DNA of 64,000 bases from Saccopteryx bilineata (lineage: Eukaryota > Chordata > Mammalia > Chiroptera > Emballonuridae): positions 192,404,706-192,468,705 of the forward strand of contig NC_089493.1 of NCBI RefSeq assembly GCF_036850765.1, given 5' to 3'. Positions 63,461-64,000 of the stretch are shown here, piece by piece. The notes under the pieces are model-generated. The model was not told where the DNA came from. It was given only the letters and a program-made list of their open reading frames with translations, and ran no database searches. How positions within the stretch are numbered: the stretch's first letter is position 1; every line of letters begins with the position of its first letter. A program made the translations under genes and the position numbers.

Positions 63461-64000
63461 CCAACGGGAGCTACTGAGACAATAGCACGGGTTTGGGCAG
63501 CCCAAATTTTGAGCTGAGGCCTGAAGCTATTCCTTTGGTAGGAAATTTGGGGGGGAGAGGGGAGGAGGGAGGTATATGAACACCCCGAAGAGCAGGGGCC
63601 ATTACTACATGATCTCTTCCCCAGTGCCTGGCATGGTGCCTGGCGCTCAGAAGGTCCAGGGTAGGCAACCAGGTGGAATTTGTAAACTGGCCCTCCAAAG
63701 ACACCCTCCCCTTCCCAGCCCCTGAGCCTGGGACTGTGATGGGATCTCTCTGCTGGAACCCTGTTACACGACACGCCTGGTTCACTTTGAGAGAGGGAAT
63801 TATCCTGCATTCGCCGGTGGCGGTGCAGGGCAGCGTAATCACAAGAGTCCTTCAAAGCAAACGGCTTTCTCCCGACGGGTCACAGAAGGGACAGTCAGAG
63901 ACTTGTAAAGCACGAGAAAGACTCAATGCCTCACCGCTGGCCTGAAGGTAGGAGGGGCTGCCGCCCCCAGAAGCCGGGAGCCTGGCAGACGGTCAGCGAG

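Larger units (their letters stand above)
58246..64000 (-). other. SH3PXD2B: SH3PXD2B intron 3 (partial)
   Basis: Contains one variant SINE at 59816 and MIRs near the right end. 60220-63120 is GC-rich with no interspersed repeat that I recognise; a perfect AP-1 site TGAGTCA sits at 61694-61700. No PX-domain coding exon was recognised. Confidence 0.8.

Noticed and set aside
58246..64000. Search for the preceding PX exon (FPMEGG-type sequence)
   Set aside because: No frame with PX sequence and splice sites was seen; it most likely lies outside the window.

Overview
This window is mammalian nuclear DNA, almost certainly from a bat. It holds ten spliced coding exons of one minus-strand gene in large introns, a 3' UTR of about 4.5 kb, and a dense layer of tRNA-derived SINEs whose sequences and nesting look chiropteran. 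I recognise the SINEs from general knowledge of bat genomes and cannot fix the family. There are no bacterial operons, CRISPR arrays, or RNA genes outside the SINE heads.

The gene is SH3PXD2B (TKS4), a PX plus four-SH3 scaffold for podosomes and invadopodia. Exons run from right to left: 58245-58169, 44156-44065, 43483-43458, 37148-37014, 33350-33246, 28874-28757, 26344-26118, 23521-23472, 22616-22491 and 19425-17896 (stop codon at 17898-17896). All splice phases agree and the joined reading frame is open for 828 residues. The protein lacks only about the first 83 residues (start of the PX domain), whose exons must lie beyond position 64000. If the gene has the usual 13 exons, these are exons 4-13. 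The 3' UTR runs to a polyadenylation signal at 13396-13391.

Positions 1-13375 are intergenic, downstream of SH3PXD2B. They hold a hAT element with three SINEs nested in it, two probable retroviral solo LTRs, a 3' L1 fragment, two small DNA transposons and scattered SINEs. Positions 13376-22010 (3' UTR, last exon, start of intron 12) are free of bat SINEs. Introns from 22.6 to 58 kb hold most of the repeats, including a six-copy minisatellite (33769-34228), a piggyBac-like MITE, a Tigger1 deletion derivative, two further hAT elements, and several L1 fragments, one with a twin-priming inversion. From 60.2 kb to the end the intron is GC-rich and holds only ancient MIRs.

No undescribed gene system is visible. 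The most interesting signals are the long bat SINE, nearly every copy of which carries one or two CTCF-core-like 14-mers, the minisatellite with repeated TGACGT motifs, a 26-nt microexon, a tailless SINE with full target-site duplications, and several datable transposon nests.
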